Assembly (NCBI GenBank): GCA_965658765.1 | Contig: CBFHTO010000006.1 | Coordinates: forward strand, 1-64,000 | Direction of reading: 5' to 3' | Length of the DNA: 64,000 nucleotides | From: Glaciecola sp965658765 | GTDB lineage: Bacteria > Pseudomonadota > Gammaproteobacteria > Enterobacterales > Alteromonadaceae | In this document: one piece after another, positions 32,943 through 41,969 of the stretch | How the letters are laid out: each line of letters opens with the position of its first letter | Numbering within the stretch: the stretch's first letter is position 1 | Notes under the pieces: generated by a model | The model's database searches: none | What the model was told of the DNA's origin: nothing | What the model saw: the letters and a program-made list of their open reading frames with translations, nothing else | Translations under genes and position numbers: made by a program

Positions 32943-34661
32943 GTGAGGATGATGTCAGGCGCTGCAATGGTTGTAGAAGCCTTAAAAGATATAGGGGTTA
33001 GCCATGTTTTTGGTTACCCAGGTGGTGCCGTACTAGATATATATGATGCCTTGTTTGCACAAGATGACGTAAAGCACGTTTTAGTCCGCCATGAACAAGC
33101 CGCTGCTCATATGGCAGATGGGTATGCAAGGTCGACAGGCAGAACAGGTACAGTGCTTGTAACTTCTGGCCCCGGTGCTACAAATACACTGACAGGTATT
33201 GCTACCGCTTACATGGACTCGATCCCAATGGTAGTGCTATCAGGACAAGTTCCCTCGATGCATATTGGTGAAGACGCGTTCCAAGAAACCGATATGGTGG
33301 GCTGTTCCCGTCCAATCGTGAAGCATAGCTTTCTAGTGAAAAAAGCAACTGACATTCCGATGGCGATTGCGAAAGCTTTTTATATTGCAAATACCGGCCG
33401 ACCCGGCCCAGTAGTAGTCGACTTGCCAAAAGATATTGTGAATGTGCAAGATGAGCACGAATACGTATTCCCTGACGACGTAACGATGCGCTCATACAGC
33501 CCGACCACTAAAGGTCACAATAAACAAATCTCTAAAGCGATTGCTAGTTTGAAAAAAGCAAAACGCCCGGTTCTTTATGTCGGTGGTGGTGCGATCGCAG
33601 CAGAAGCAGACAGTTTGGTTACTCAATTAGCAGAGACACTTAATGCTCCGGTCACATGTACTCTAATGGGGCTCGGTGCGTTCTCCGGTACCCATGAGCA
33701 ATTTGTGGGCATGCTTGGGATGCATGGTTTGCTTGAGGCGAATAAAACCATGCACAATGCAGACTGTATCTTGGCACTAGGGGCGCGATTTGACGACCGA
33801 GTGACGAATAATGTTGATAAATTTTGCCCACATGCGGACATTATCCACGTAGATATTGACCCTGCTTCAATATCAAAAACAGTGAACGCACACATACCCG
33901 TCGTTGGTTCAGTAGATCGAGTATGTAAGCAATTGCTTGAGCGTTTTGAAGGTTTTGATCAAGAGGCTCAAAAAGCTAAGCTTGAAGACTGGTGGCAGCA
34001 GATAAATGAATGGCGTTCAGTACAATGCTTGTCTTATGACCAGGGTGACGAGGTGATCAAGCCTCAAAAAGTCATCGAATCGCTTTATAAACACACAGAT
34101 GGCGATGCTTATGTCAGTTCTGATGTAGGTCAGCACCAAATGTTCGCGGCACTTTATTATCCCTTCGCGAAACCTCGACGCTGGATAAATTCAGGTGGTC
34201 TAGGCACCATGGGATTCGGTTTGCCTGCTGCGATGGGTGTTCAGTTCGCGCATCCAGAAGCATGTTCTGTTGTAGTAACCGGTGATGGTAGTATTCAAAT
34301 GAATATTCAGGAACTGTCTACATGTTTGCAATATGGTTTACCGGTTAAGATAATTTCGTTAAATAACCGTGCACTAGGAATGGTAAGACAGTGGCAGGAT
34401 ATGATTTATAAAGGTCGTCACTCTCATTCATATATGGATTCAATGCCTGACTTTGTGGCGTTGGCAGAGGCATATGGTCACGTTGGCATTCGAGTGGATA
34501 AACTAGATGAGCTAGACGAGGCAATGGAACGGTGTTTTGCAGAAAAAAATCGTTTGGTATTTATGGATATTCTGGTTGATCAAAATGAGCATGTATATCC
34601 AATGCAAATTAAATATGGCGCGATGGACGACATGCGATTGAGTAAAACGGAGCGTACATAA
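32943..34661 (+). CDS. ilvI: Acetolactate synthase, large (catalytic) subunit
   Basis: ThDP-dependent enzyme for the first common step of valine, leucine and isoleucine synthesis. It has the ThDP-activating Glu in FGYPGGAVLDIYDALF and VRHEQAAAHMADGYAR, the central FAD-related domain (GARFDDRVT) and the ThDP motif GDGSIQMNIQELSTCLQYGLP with LNNRALGMVRQWQDM. The GTG at 32943 is chosen because AAGGAG lies eight bases upstream; ATG codons two and three positions later are too far. It is 572 aa, the normal size. The stop overlaps the ilvH start by one base. Confidence 0.97.
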   Translation: MRMMSGAAMVVEALKDIGVSHVFGYPGGAVLDIYDALFAQDDVKHVLVRHEQAAAHMADGYARSTGRTGTVLVTSGPGATNTLTGIATAYMDSIPMVVLSGQVPSMHIGEDAFQETDMVGCSRPIVKHSFLVKKATDIPMAIAKAFYIANTGRPGPVVVDLPKDIVNVQDEHEYVFPDDVTMRSYSPTTKGHNKQISKAIASLKKAKRPVLYVGGGAIAAEADSLVTQLAETLNAPVTCTLMGLGAFSGTHEQFVGMLGMHGLLEANKTMHNADCILALGARFDDRVTNNVDKFCPHADIIHVDIDPASISKTVNAHIPVVGSVDRVCKQLLERFEGFDQEAQKAKLEDWWQQINEWRSVQCLSYDQGDEVIKPQKVIESLYKHTDGDAYVSSDVGQHQMFAALYYPFAKPRRWINSGGLGTMGFGLPAAMGVQFAHPEACSVVVTGDGSIQMNIQELSTCLQYGLPVKIISLNNRALGMVRQWQDMIYKGRHSHSYMDSMPDFVALAEAYGHVGIRVDKLDELDEAMERCFAEKNRLVFMDILVDQNEHVYPMQIKYGAMDDMRLSKTERT

Positions 34662-35158
34662 TGAGAAGAATACTGTCTGTATTAATGGAAAATGCGCCTG
34701 GTGCGCTTTCTCGGATCGTTGGTGTATTCTCTCAACGTGGATACAATGTTGATTCTTTGTGTGTGGCACCGACAAGCGACGAAAGCCTTTCTCGTTTGAC
34801 GATCATCACTCAAGCTGATGATAAGGTAACCGAGCAAATAACCAAGCAAGTCAACAAGCTCATTGACGTGCTTCGTGTAACCGAATTGACAGAAGCGCCT
34901 CATGTAGAAAGAGAATTGATGCTCGTAAAGGTAGCGACACGTACTGAAGTTGCTCGTGCTGAAGTTCAACGGAACGTAGATATATTTCGGGGGCGGATAC
35001 TTGATGTAACAGCCCAACATTACACAATTGAAATAACAGGTACTAGCGAGAAACTGAGCGCATTTTCTGATGTGCTAAATCAATCAGCTGATATTACAGA
35101 ATCTGCAAGAACTGGTGTTTGTGGCTTGTCTCGAGGAGATAGAGCACTTCGACCCTGA
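34661..35158 (+). CDS. ilvH: Acetolactate synthase, small (regulatory) subunit
   Basis: A 165-aa ACT-domain regulator that gives the large subunit full activity and valine feedback control. The N-terminal ACT domain is RRILSVLMENAPGALSRIVGVFSQRGYNVDSL, and the second half has LMLVKVATRTEVARAEVQRNVDIFRGRILDVT. Length equals E. coli IlvH (163). It is translationally coupled to ilvI (TAATG) and followed by a terminator. Confidence 0.97.
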   Translation: MRRILSVLMENAPGALSRIVGVFSQRGYNVDSLCVAPTSDESLSRLTIITQADDKVTEQITKQVNKLIDVLRVTELTEAPHVERELMLVKVATRTEVARAEVQRNVDIFRGRILDVTAQHYTIEITGTSEKLSAFSDVLNQSADITESARTGVCGLSRGDRALRP

Positions 35159-35195
35159 CACAACTGGTTTGTACTGTAGTTGCGTAAGCCACTTT

Positions 35196-35233
35196 AAAAA
35201 GCCCATATATTCATGAAATTATTGGGCTTTTTT
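35196..35233 (+). terminator. Rho-independent terminator of ilvIH
   Basis: AAAAGCCCA and TGGGCTTTT pair over nine bases around a 17-base loop and run into six T. Confidence 0.75.
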
Positions 35234-35298
35234 CATATTTAGCTTCGAAGTATTTAATTAATTATTAATTTAATTGAAAATAAGCGTTAAAAAAACTG

Positions 35299-35328
35299 TT
35301 GTTTTCTAAATATGTGCTAAACTATAGT
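35299..35328 (+). promoter_or_regulatory. Candidate promoter of the cold-shock gene
   Basis: TTGTTT, an 18-bp spacer and TATAGT, with a predicted start near 35335. That gives a leader of about 177 bases, similar to the long structured 5' UTR of cspA-type genes. Confidence 0.55.
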
Positions 35329-35511
35329 TGTTTTTGGTAAGAAAATGATTTGTAGAAACATTCTTAGCTGTTATATAACTGACTGTTCCACCTGCTAGAC
35401 TTGTGTCAACGCCTGTTATTCCTAAGTTTCAAAGATTCTTAAACAATCTCTTGGCAAAAATCCATTTGCGTACATTTGTGCGCTCGTTAGTTATATTTAT
35501 TTGAGGTTTAC

Positions 35512-35721
35512 ATGTCTAAAGTTACAGGCACAGTTAAGTGGTTCAACCCTGAAAAAGGTTATGGTTTTTTAACGCAAGATAATGGTGGTAAGGATGTATT
35601 CGTACATTTCCGAGCTATCGTTGCTGAAGGTTATAAGACTCTTCCAGAAGGTCAACGCGTATCTTTTGAAGTAGAAGAAGGTCAAAAAGGCTTACAAGCG
35701 GCTAACGTCGAGACTATCTAA
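35512..35721 (+). CDS. CspA-family cold-shock protein
   Basis: A 69-aa single OB-fold RNA/DNA chaperone. The RNP1 motif KGYGFL and RNP2 motif DVFVHFRAI are intact (GTVKWFNPEKGYGFLTQD). HF in RNP2 followed by RAI rather than SAI is a minor variant. The long upstream region suggests a regulatory 5' UTR. The paralogue (CspA, CspC, CspE or CspG type) cannot be assigned. Confidence 0.95.
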   Translation: MSKVTGTVKWFNPEKGYGFLTQDNGGKDVFVHFRAIVAEGYKTLPEGQRVSFEVEEGQKGLQAANVETI

Positions 35722-35753
35722 GTCAAAGCCTTCTAAACAAAAAGTTTAGATGT

Positions 35754-35785
35754 AAAAAGCGGTGTCCAAAAGGGCACCGCTTTTT
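35754..35785 (+). terminator. Rho-independent terminator of the cold-shock gene
   Basis: AAAAAGCGGTG and CACCGCTTTTT pair over eleven bases around a ten-base loop; the last five T form the U-tract. Confidence 0.88.
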
Positions 35786-35962
35786 ATTTGTCTTAATTAA
35801 AGACTTATCTATCAGCACAAAACCGCGACTCTAGTATCCTCTCGTGACATCTTAGCTATTCGCATTACAGAAGACTTAGCTTGGAAAAAACTGTTTAGCT
35901 TCCTATGGAAAAGGCCTGAAAAATATTCAGATTGTTATTTCCTGTTAAATGCTTCTATAAAT

Positions 35963-35995
35963 AAAAAAACGACTCATCATGAGTCGTTTTTTTTT
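35963..35995. terminator. Bidirectional terminator between the cold-shock gene and fadA
   Basis: ACGACTCA-TCA-TGAGTCGT is flanked by seven A on the left and nine T on the right, so it can act in both directions. It lies 34 bases beyond the fadA stop. Confidence 0.85.
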
Positions 35996-36028
35996 CAAAA
36001 GCAATTTCAGTGCTTAACTTTAAAGCAA

Positions 36029-37192
36029 CTACATCCGTTCAAATACAGTTGCAATACCTTGTCCGAGTCCAATACACATAGTAGCCAAACCAATAGCTTT
36101 ATCGTTGTCTTCCATGTTGTTGATAAGCGTTGTTGATATACGAGCACCTGAGCAACCAAGCGGATGACCTAAAGCGATCGCGCCACCACGCAAGTTAACT
36201 TTATCATCGTATTTATCCATCCAACCTAATTGTTTAATACAAGATAGAGCTTGCGCAGCAAATGCTTCATTAAACTCGGCAAGTTCAATGTCATCCATGC
36301 TTAAACCCGCTCTAGCTAGCGCTTTCTTGGTCGCAGGAACTGGGCCATAGCCCATGATTGCCGCATCACAGCCTGCTACTGCCATCGACCTGATTTTTGC
36401 TCGGGGTTTTAAACCCAGCGCTTTTGCTTTATCTGCTGACATCACTAGCATAGCGGCGGCACCATCAGAAATAGCAGATGATGTACCTGCAGTCACACTG
36501 CCGTTGGCGGGGTCGAAAACTGGACGCAATCCTGCAAGCGTTTCAACAGTCGTTTCAGGCCGAATAACTTCATCTTGCTCAACTAAAGTCAGCAAACCAT
36601 TTTCGTCATGACCTTCGATGGCAACGATTTCTTTATCCCAACCGCCGTTTTGTTGAGCGGCATAAGCCTTTTGATGAGAGCGTGCAGCAAATTCATCTTG
36701 CATCTCTCGACTAATGCCGTTTTGTCGCCCGAGAAGTTCAGCTGTCATGCCCATACTACCGGAGGCCTTAGCTGTGTGTTTTGCGAGACCTGGATGAAAA
36801 TCTATGTTGTAGGTCATGGGTACGTGCCCCATGTGTTCAACGCCACCAATCATGTAAGTATCGCCTCTGCCAGACATAATGCCCGACACCGCATCGTGAA
36901 GTGCTTGCATGGACGAACCACATAACCTATTGACAGTTGCTGCGCCTGTTGTTCTTGGAATGCTTGTAAGAAGCTGGGCATTACGAGCGACGTTGAAGCC
37001 CTGCTCTTTGGTCTGTTGCACACATCCCCAGATAATGTCTTCGATTTCAGAAGGGTCAAGCGACGGGTTGCGCTCTAACAATTTACTCATCAAATGCGCA
37101 GACAAAGTCTCCGCCCTAACGTTTCTGAATACTCCGCCTTTTGAGCGACCCATTGGGGTGCGAATGCAATCAACAATTACTACGTCTTTCAT
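36029..37192 (-). CDS. fadA: 3-ketoacyl-CoA thiolase FadA
   Basis: Beta-subunit of the fatty-acid oxidation complex; cleaves 3-ketoacyl-CoA to acetyl-CoA and a shortened acyl-CoA. The nucleophile Cys is in NRLCGSSMQALHDA, and the C-terminal catalytic residues are in RGGAIALGHPLGCSGAR (His) and TMCIGLGQGIATVFER (Cys). It is 387 aa, the same as E. coli FadA. It follows fadB by 14 bp with AAGGAG before the ATG, forming the fadBA operon. Confidence 0.97.
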   Translation of the reverse strand: MKDVVIVDCIRTPMGRSKGGVFRNVRAETLSAHLMSKLLERNPSLDPSEIEDIIWGCVQQTKEQGFNVARNAQLLTSIPRTTGAATVNRLCGSSMQALHDAVSGIMSGRGDTYMIGGVEHMGHVPMTYNIDFHPGLAKHTAKASGSMGMTAELLGRQNGISREMQDEFAARSHQKAYAAQQNGGWDKEIVAIEGHDENGLLTLVEQDEVIRPETTVETLAGLRPVFDPANGSVTAGTSSAISDGAAAMLVMSADKAKALGLKPRAKIRSMAVAGCDAAIMGYGPVPATKKALARAGLSMDDIELAEFNEAFAAQALSCIKQLGWMDKYDDKVNLRGGAIALGHPLGCSGARISTTLINNMEDNDKAIGLATMCIGLGQGIATVFERM

Positions 37193-37206
37193 ATTTATTC
37201 TCCTTA

Positions 37207-39360
37207 TTATTCAGCGAAGTATGATTTGCCAGACGATGCCATTTCGCGCACGCCATCACTTATCTGATATATTGGACCAAGGTCAGCATACTTGTCTGCT
37301 AAGGCTACGAAGTTTTCAAGCCCCATTGTATCGATATAACGGAATATTCCTCCTCTAAACGGAGGGAAGCCTAATCCATACAGAAGAGCCATATCGGCCT
37401 CAGCAGGACTTCCTACAATCCCTTCTTCTAGACATCTAATTGCTTCGTTTGCCATAGGGATCATGACACGAGCAATGATTTCTTCAGCGTCAAATTCTTT
37501 TCTTTCAGCGCAATGTGCATCAAACAATGCATATGCTTCATCGGCTGCTGTTTTCGTCGGTCGGCCTCTCTTATCAGTGGCGTAATTATAAAAGCCTTTT
37601 CCATTTTTTTGCCCGAGTCGTTTATTCGTATAAAGCAGTGTGACAGGGTCGTTTGCAATTTTTTGCATCCGTTCAGGTATACCGTCGGACATAACGCCTG
37701 CTGCATGGTCGGCGGTATCCATGCCTACTACATCAAGTAAGTAAGCAGGGCCCATTGGCCAGCCGAACACTTTTTCCATCACTTTATCAACGGCTGTGAA
37801 ATCTGCACCGTCGAGCACAAGTTTGCTGAAGCCCGCAAAATATGGGAAGAGAACTCGATTGACTAAGAAACCTGGACAATCGTTAACGACAATTGGCGTT
37901 TTACCCATTTTAAGCGTAGCAGCAACCACAGATGCAACCGTTGCATCGTCTGTGTCTTTTCCTCTGATGATTTCAACTAGCGGCATTTTGTGCACAGGAT
38001 TAAAAAAGTGCATGCCACAGAAACGCTCTGGCTTAGAAAGTGACTGTGCCAGTAAATCAATAGAAATCGTTGAAGTGTTCGAGCAAATGATTGCGTCGTC
38101 AGATACGGTTTCTTCGGTTTCTTTAAGCACGCTCGCTTTGACTTTTGGATTTTCTACCACAGCTTCGATGACCAAATCTGCATCTGAAATGGCTTTCATA
38201 TCGAGCGTAGGTACGATGTTGTTTAGTGTGGCCGCCATTTTCTTAGCATCCACTTTGCCGCGTTGCATTCCCTTACTCAGGATTTTAGACGCCTCATTCA
38301 ACCCAAGATCAAGAGCTGGTTGAGCTATATCTTTCATAACCGTTGGTACGCCTTTAACCGCACCTTGGTAAGCGATTCCGCCCCCCATGATCCCAGCGCC
38401 TAATACCGCGTGCTGTTTGACATCTTTGGTGGCTGATTTCGCCATCTTTTTGCCTTTACTTTTCACAAGTTGATCAGCTAAAAAGATACCGACCTGTGCC
38501 TGACATGCATCGGTTTTCGCAAGTTGTACAAAACCTTCATTTTCGAGTTTTAATGCGCCATCGCGACCAGTTGCGGCTGCTTTTCGGACTGTTTCAACCA
38601 TCTTATGTGGCGCTGGGTAGTGCTTACCCGCTTGAGCTGCAACCATTGCAGCTGCAGTCGAAAAGCTCATCATTGACTCATTTGTATTCAAACTTAACGG
38701 CGCTTTCTTCGTGTTTTTTCTCGTTTGCCAATCAAGCTTACCGTCAATCGCAGATTGAAGCATGGTACGAGCAGCGTTATGCAGGTTATCGGGTTTAACT
38801 ACAGCATCTATAGCGCCTTCTGCTAATGCTTTATCAGCGTTTCTATCTCGACCGGTAGTCATCCATTCAAGAGCATTGTCAGAGCCGATCAGACGAGGAA
38901 GGCGAACAGTTCCGCCAAAGCCTGGCATAAGGCCAAGCTTCACCTCAGGTAGGCCGATACGTGCAGTGGTGTCTGCAACTCTCAGGTCGCATGCTAATGT
39001 CATTTCACAACCGCCGCCAAGTGCGAAGCCATTGATTGCGCAGATGCTAGGCACTTGAAGATCTTCAAAACGGTCAAATACTTGAGACGTTTTTCCTACC
39101 CACTCTAAGATTTCATTTTCAGGCATCGAAAACAAAGCAGTAAACTCTGTGATGTCGGCACCTACAATAAATGTGGATTTAGCCGAACTGACCAAGACGC
39201 CTTTTACGCCTTCTGCCGTCTGTATCGCTGCAGTTGCTTTGTCTAACTCTTCTACTGTTTGCTGGTCAAATTTGTTGACCGAGCCTTGTGCATCAAATAC
39301 GAGATCCGCGATCCCTTCATCGTCCAATGAAACGCGTATGCTCTTGCCCTCATAAATCAT
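37207..39360 (-). CDS. fadB: Fatty-acid oxidation complex alpha-subunit FadB
   Basis: Multifunctional enoyl-CoA hydratase / 3-hydroxyacyl-CoA dehydrogenase. The N-terminal crotonase domain (1-190) has ALGGGCEMTLACDLRVA and GLPEVKLGLMPGFGGTVRLPRL with the two catalytic Glu; the NAD-binding region is VLGAGIMGGGIAYQGA (about residue 315) and the dehydrogenase His is in FCGMHFFNPVHKMPLVE. I place the start at ATG 39360, behind AGGAG, giving 717 aa; a 15-codon extension upstream has no RBS. The ends match E. coli FadB (729 aa). Confidence 0.97.
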   Translation of the reverse strand: MIYEGKSIRVSLDDEGIADLVFDAQGSVNKFDQQTVEELDKATAAIQTAEGVKGVLVSSAKSTFIVGADITEFTALFSMPENEILEWVGKTSQVFDRFEDLQVPSICAINGFALGGGCEMTLACDLRVADTTARIGLPEVKLGLMPGFGGTVRLPRLIGSDNALEWMTTGRDRNADKALAEGAIDAVVKPDNLHNAARTMLQSAIDGKLDWQTRKNTKKAPLSLNTNESMMSFSTAAAMVAAQAGKHYPAPHKMVETVRKAAATGRDGALKLENEGFVQLAKTDACQAQVGIFLADQLVKSKGKKMAKSATKDVKQHAVLGAGIMGGGIAYQGAVKGVPTVMKDIAQPALDLGLNEASKILSKGMQRGKVDAKKMAATLNNIVPTLDMKAISDADLVIEAVVENPKVKASVLKETEETVSDDAIICSNTSTISIDLLAQSLSKPERFCGMHFFNPVHKMPLVEIIRGKDTDDATVASVVAATLKMGKTPIVVNDCPGFLVNRVLFPYFAGFSKLVLDGADFTAVDKVMEKVFGWPMGPAYLLDVVGMDTADHAAGVMSDGIPERMQKIANDPVTLLYTNKRLGQKNGKGFYNYATDKRGRPTKTAADEAYALFDAHCAERKEFDAEEIIARVMIPMANEAIRCLEEGIVGSPAEADMALLYGLGFPPFRGGIFRYIDTMGLENFVALADKYADLGPIYQISDGVREMASSGKSYFAE

Positions 39361-39764
39361 TTTTTTCTCCTCTAATGAACATGGAATGTGTCGCTCAAGG
39401 TTCAAGTGATGTGAACCGATAATTAAAGAGCGCTACATTGTTGTTTTTCTTATACACCAATAGACATGCTTTAGTTCGTGATTTTTGTATCTGTATACTA
39501 TGGTTACACAGTGAGGAAAAATCCACCCAAAAATTTCATAAATACCGTCTAATCTGAAGTTTATTGCAGTCTAGCGCCGATATTTATTTTATGAATGTAT
39601 CATTCAAATGAGTAATGATTATAAACACATCTAAAATGGAGCTAAGGATACTGATGCAGAATAAACGGATTTTCCGTCGTGCTGTATTTTTTGCGGCAAA
39701 TAAGGCATATTGAAATTATGAATGAGTCAGAATTCCAGTCTTTAGCACAAATACGGATGATGTT
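39361..39764. other. fadB-slt divergent region with a palindrome
   Basis: 404 bp of AT-rich DNA between divergent fadB and slt. TGAATG-TAT-CATTCA (39592-39606) is a perfect 6-3-6 inverted repeat about 230 bp from fadB and 160 bp from slt. It does not match the FadR or PsrA sites I know. No other clear element was seen. Confidence 0.45.
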
Positions 39765-41861
39765 GTGAGGTTTCGACCGCTGTCTATTGTGAAAGCATTA
39801 AAATGTAAAACTTGTATGATAAGTCTTACTCAATCCTTAATATTCCTGCTAAGTGCAGTTGCGGCCTTAGTGCTTTCGTTTCCCATCTCGCCTAATGCGC
39901 ATGAAATGCCAGCTATCAGCCCGCTTGAACCTGTACCCACAGTACTAGAACAACAAGCATTACGAGAGCAAGTGATGATAGATTCGAGTCACTTTGCTGA
40001 CCAACGAGCGATGTTTTTGCGCACTGAGCGACAAGTTTGGAAAATGGATTTTGATGAGCTAGCACGTGCAATTAATGCTCTTGGAGATTACCCACTAAGT
40101 CCTTACTTGTTAGCCCGAAAATTAGAGCAAAGAATCAGTCTGAGGTACACGGAACAGATCCGAGTATTTTTAGAACAATATGAATCAGCGCCTTTTGCAA
40201 GACGTTTGCGTCATAAGTGGCTCAAGTATCTGGCAAGACGAAAAGAATACTCATTATTTGTCGAGTTTTATCGTCCTACGAATCGTTCGGACATAAAATG
40301 CGAGTTCATTAACGCGCAGTTAGAATTAGGTGTCTTGCTTGCAGAAGTGCATACAGATATAGCAGCGCTGTGGAATGTCGGAAAATCACAGGTAGATAAT
40401 TGCGATAGTGTGTTTAAACCATGGATGAAGAGCGAGTTTTTTACTGAAGATTTAGTGCTAATGCGGATAAAAAAATCTGCAGATGGAGGCAAGCATCAAC
40501 TCATCCCATATCTAAGAGGCTTACTTCCCGAACACATGCGCTACCTTGCTGACTTATGGAGAGGTGCTCGTAGAAACCCTCAATCTGTCTCCGATTTGAA
40601 TCGTTTCCCGTCTCGGTTTCCATTGATCGAGTCCGAAATAATGACATATGCATTACAGCGGTTTGCTTGGAGAGATATCGAACAAGCGATAAAGACGTTT
40701 AAGAAAGCAGACAAAAAAATCAGTTTTAATTCCGAGCAGCGAAGCTTGATTTATGCAAGATTCGCAATAAAGTTGGCAATTGATAATCATGTCAAGGCTG
40801 AGGAGTGGTTAATCCGATCAGCCGAACAATCCGACAACGTAGAAGTTACTCGCTGGCATCTCGCCTACCTTTTAAAACAAAAGGCCTGGAACAAAATTAC
40901 TCTGTTGGTTGAAAAGTCGAAGCCACAAACGGTGTCTGATAATGAGTTTTCCTATTGGTTAGCTCGCGCCTATGAAAAGCTTCAACAAAACGACAAGGCC
41001 AATACCTTATACCGGCAATTGGCTGAGGGGCGAAATTACTATGGCTTTATGGCAAGCGCGAGACTTAATCAAGCCTACGAATTAAGCCACCAAACCTTGC
41101 AAGTGCAAACTGACTCCTTGCAACGCATACTCTCAATGGGTGGAGTAAAACGCGCCTTGGAGCTTCGGGAAATGGGAAGGATGCATGAGGCACGCTTGGA
41201 ATGGCGCTATGCTCAGCGCAGAATGTCTGACCAAGATGAACTTGCCTCAGCCGCAATACTGAGCGAATGGGGATGGCATGATCAGGCGATATTTACCTTT
41301 TCACGAGAAGGCTATACAAACGATGTGGCGCGTCGTTTTCCAACCGCGTATGACAGCAAAATGATTGCGGAAGCAAAAAAGAATGGCATTCAACCAGAGT
41401 GGGCTTTTGCCATCGCTAGAAGAGAGAGTTCCTTTATGGAAGACGCAGTTTCTCCTGCCAATGCTCGCGGCCTAATGCAGTTACTACCGAGTACTGCTCG
41501 CTACATCGACCGTCAACGGGTATCGTCTCGTCAACTATTAGATGCCGATGTTAATATTCGTTTGGGCAATAAATATCTGCGCTATTTAATGAACAAACTA
41601 AATGACAATAGCTTGCTGGCAACAGCCTCTTATAATGCTGGTTGGAGAAACGTCAAAGCTTGGTTACCAGAGAAACAGCCGTTAGAAGCCGATATTTGGA
41701 TAGAGCTTATACCCTATAAAGAAACTCGAAATTATGTCAAAGCGGTGTACGCATATAAGCAGATATACTCTGCACAACTCAATCAACACAGCCTTATTTC
41801 TCTGCAAGTGCCTGAGGTTTTCTCCGAATTGATCGACACAAATATACCAAGTACTTTGTAA
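39765..41861 (+). CDS. slt: Soluble lytic murein transglycosylase Slt
   Basis: Periplasmic enzyme that cleaves peptidoglycan to 1,6-anhydro-muropeptides. The N-terminus has a basic stretch then a hydrophobic segment (SLIFLLSAVAALVLSFPISPNAHE), a signal peptide. Residues to about 480 form the alpha-superhelical U/L domain with SLT-type repeats. The C-terminal catalytic domain has the catalytic Glu in FAIARRESSFMEDAVS, then ARGLMQLLPSTAR and TASYNAGWRNVKAWLP. The GTG at 39765 follows a GGATG; an ATG 17 codons later would shorten the signal sequence and lacks an RBS. It is 698 aa, somewhat longer than E. coli Slt70 (645). Confidence 0.93.
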   Translation: MRFRPLSIVKALKCKTCMISLTQSLIFLLSAVAALVLSFPISPNAHEMPAISPLEPVPTVLEQQALREQVMIDSSHFADQRAMFLRTERQVWKMDFDELARAINALGDYPLSPYLLARKLEQRISLRYTEQIRVFLEQYESAPFARRLRHKWLKYLARRKEYSLFVEFYRPTNRSDIKCEFINAQLELGVLLAEVHTDIAALWNVGKSQVDNCDSVFKPWMKSEFFTEDLVLMRIKKSADGGKHQLIPYLRGLLPEHMRYLADLWRGARRNPQSVSDLNRFPSRFPLIESEIMTYALQRFAWRDIEQAIKTFKKADKKISFNSEQRSLIYARFAIKLAIDNHVKAEEWLIRSAEQSDNVEVTRWHLAYLLKQKAWNKITLLVEKSKPQTVSDNEFSYWLARAYEKLQQNDKANTLYRQLAEGRNYYGFMASARLNQAYELSHQTLQVQTDSLQRILSMGGVKRALELREMGRMHEARLEWRYAQRRMSDQDELASAAILSEWGWHDQAIFTFSREGYTNDVARRFPTAYDSKMIAEAKKNGIQPEWAFAIARRESSFMEDAVSPANARGLMQLLPSTARYIDRQRVSSRQLLDADVNIRLGNKYLRYLMNKLNDNSLLATASYNAGWRNVKAWLPEKQPLEADIWIELIPYKETRNYVKAVYAYKQIYSAQLNQHSLISLQVPEVFSELIDTNIPSTL

Positions 41862-41969
41862 TATTTGTTCGCGACAAAACATGCAAATAGTACACAAGTG
41901 TTTTACCCTATTACTTAGCAGCGTAAAGACGCTGACTCCACTGTAAATAAAAGCAATAAGAGGCAATCA

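Noticed and set aside
37796..38323. Open frame of 175 codons antisense to fadB
   Set aside because: It lies entirely inside fadB on the other strand, has no RBS and no recognisable domain; it mirrors the codon bias of fadB.
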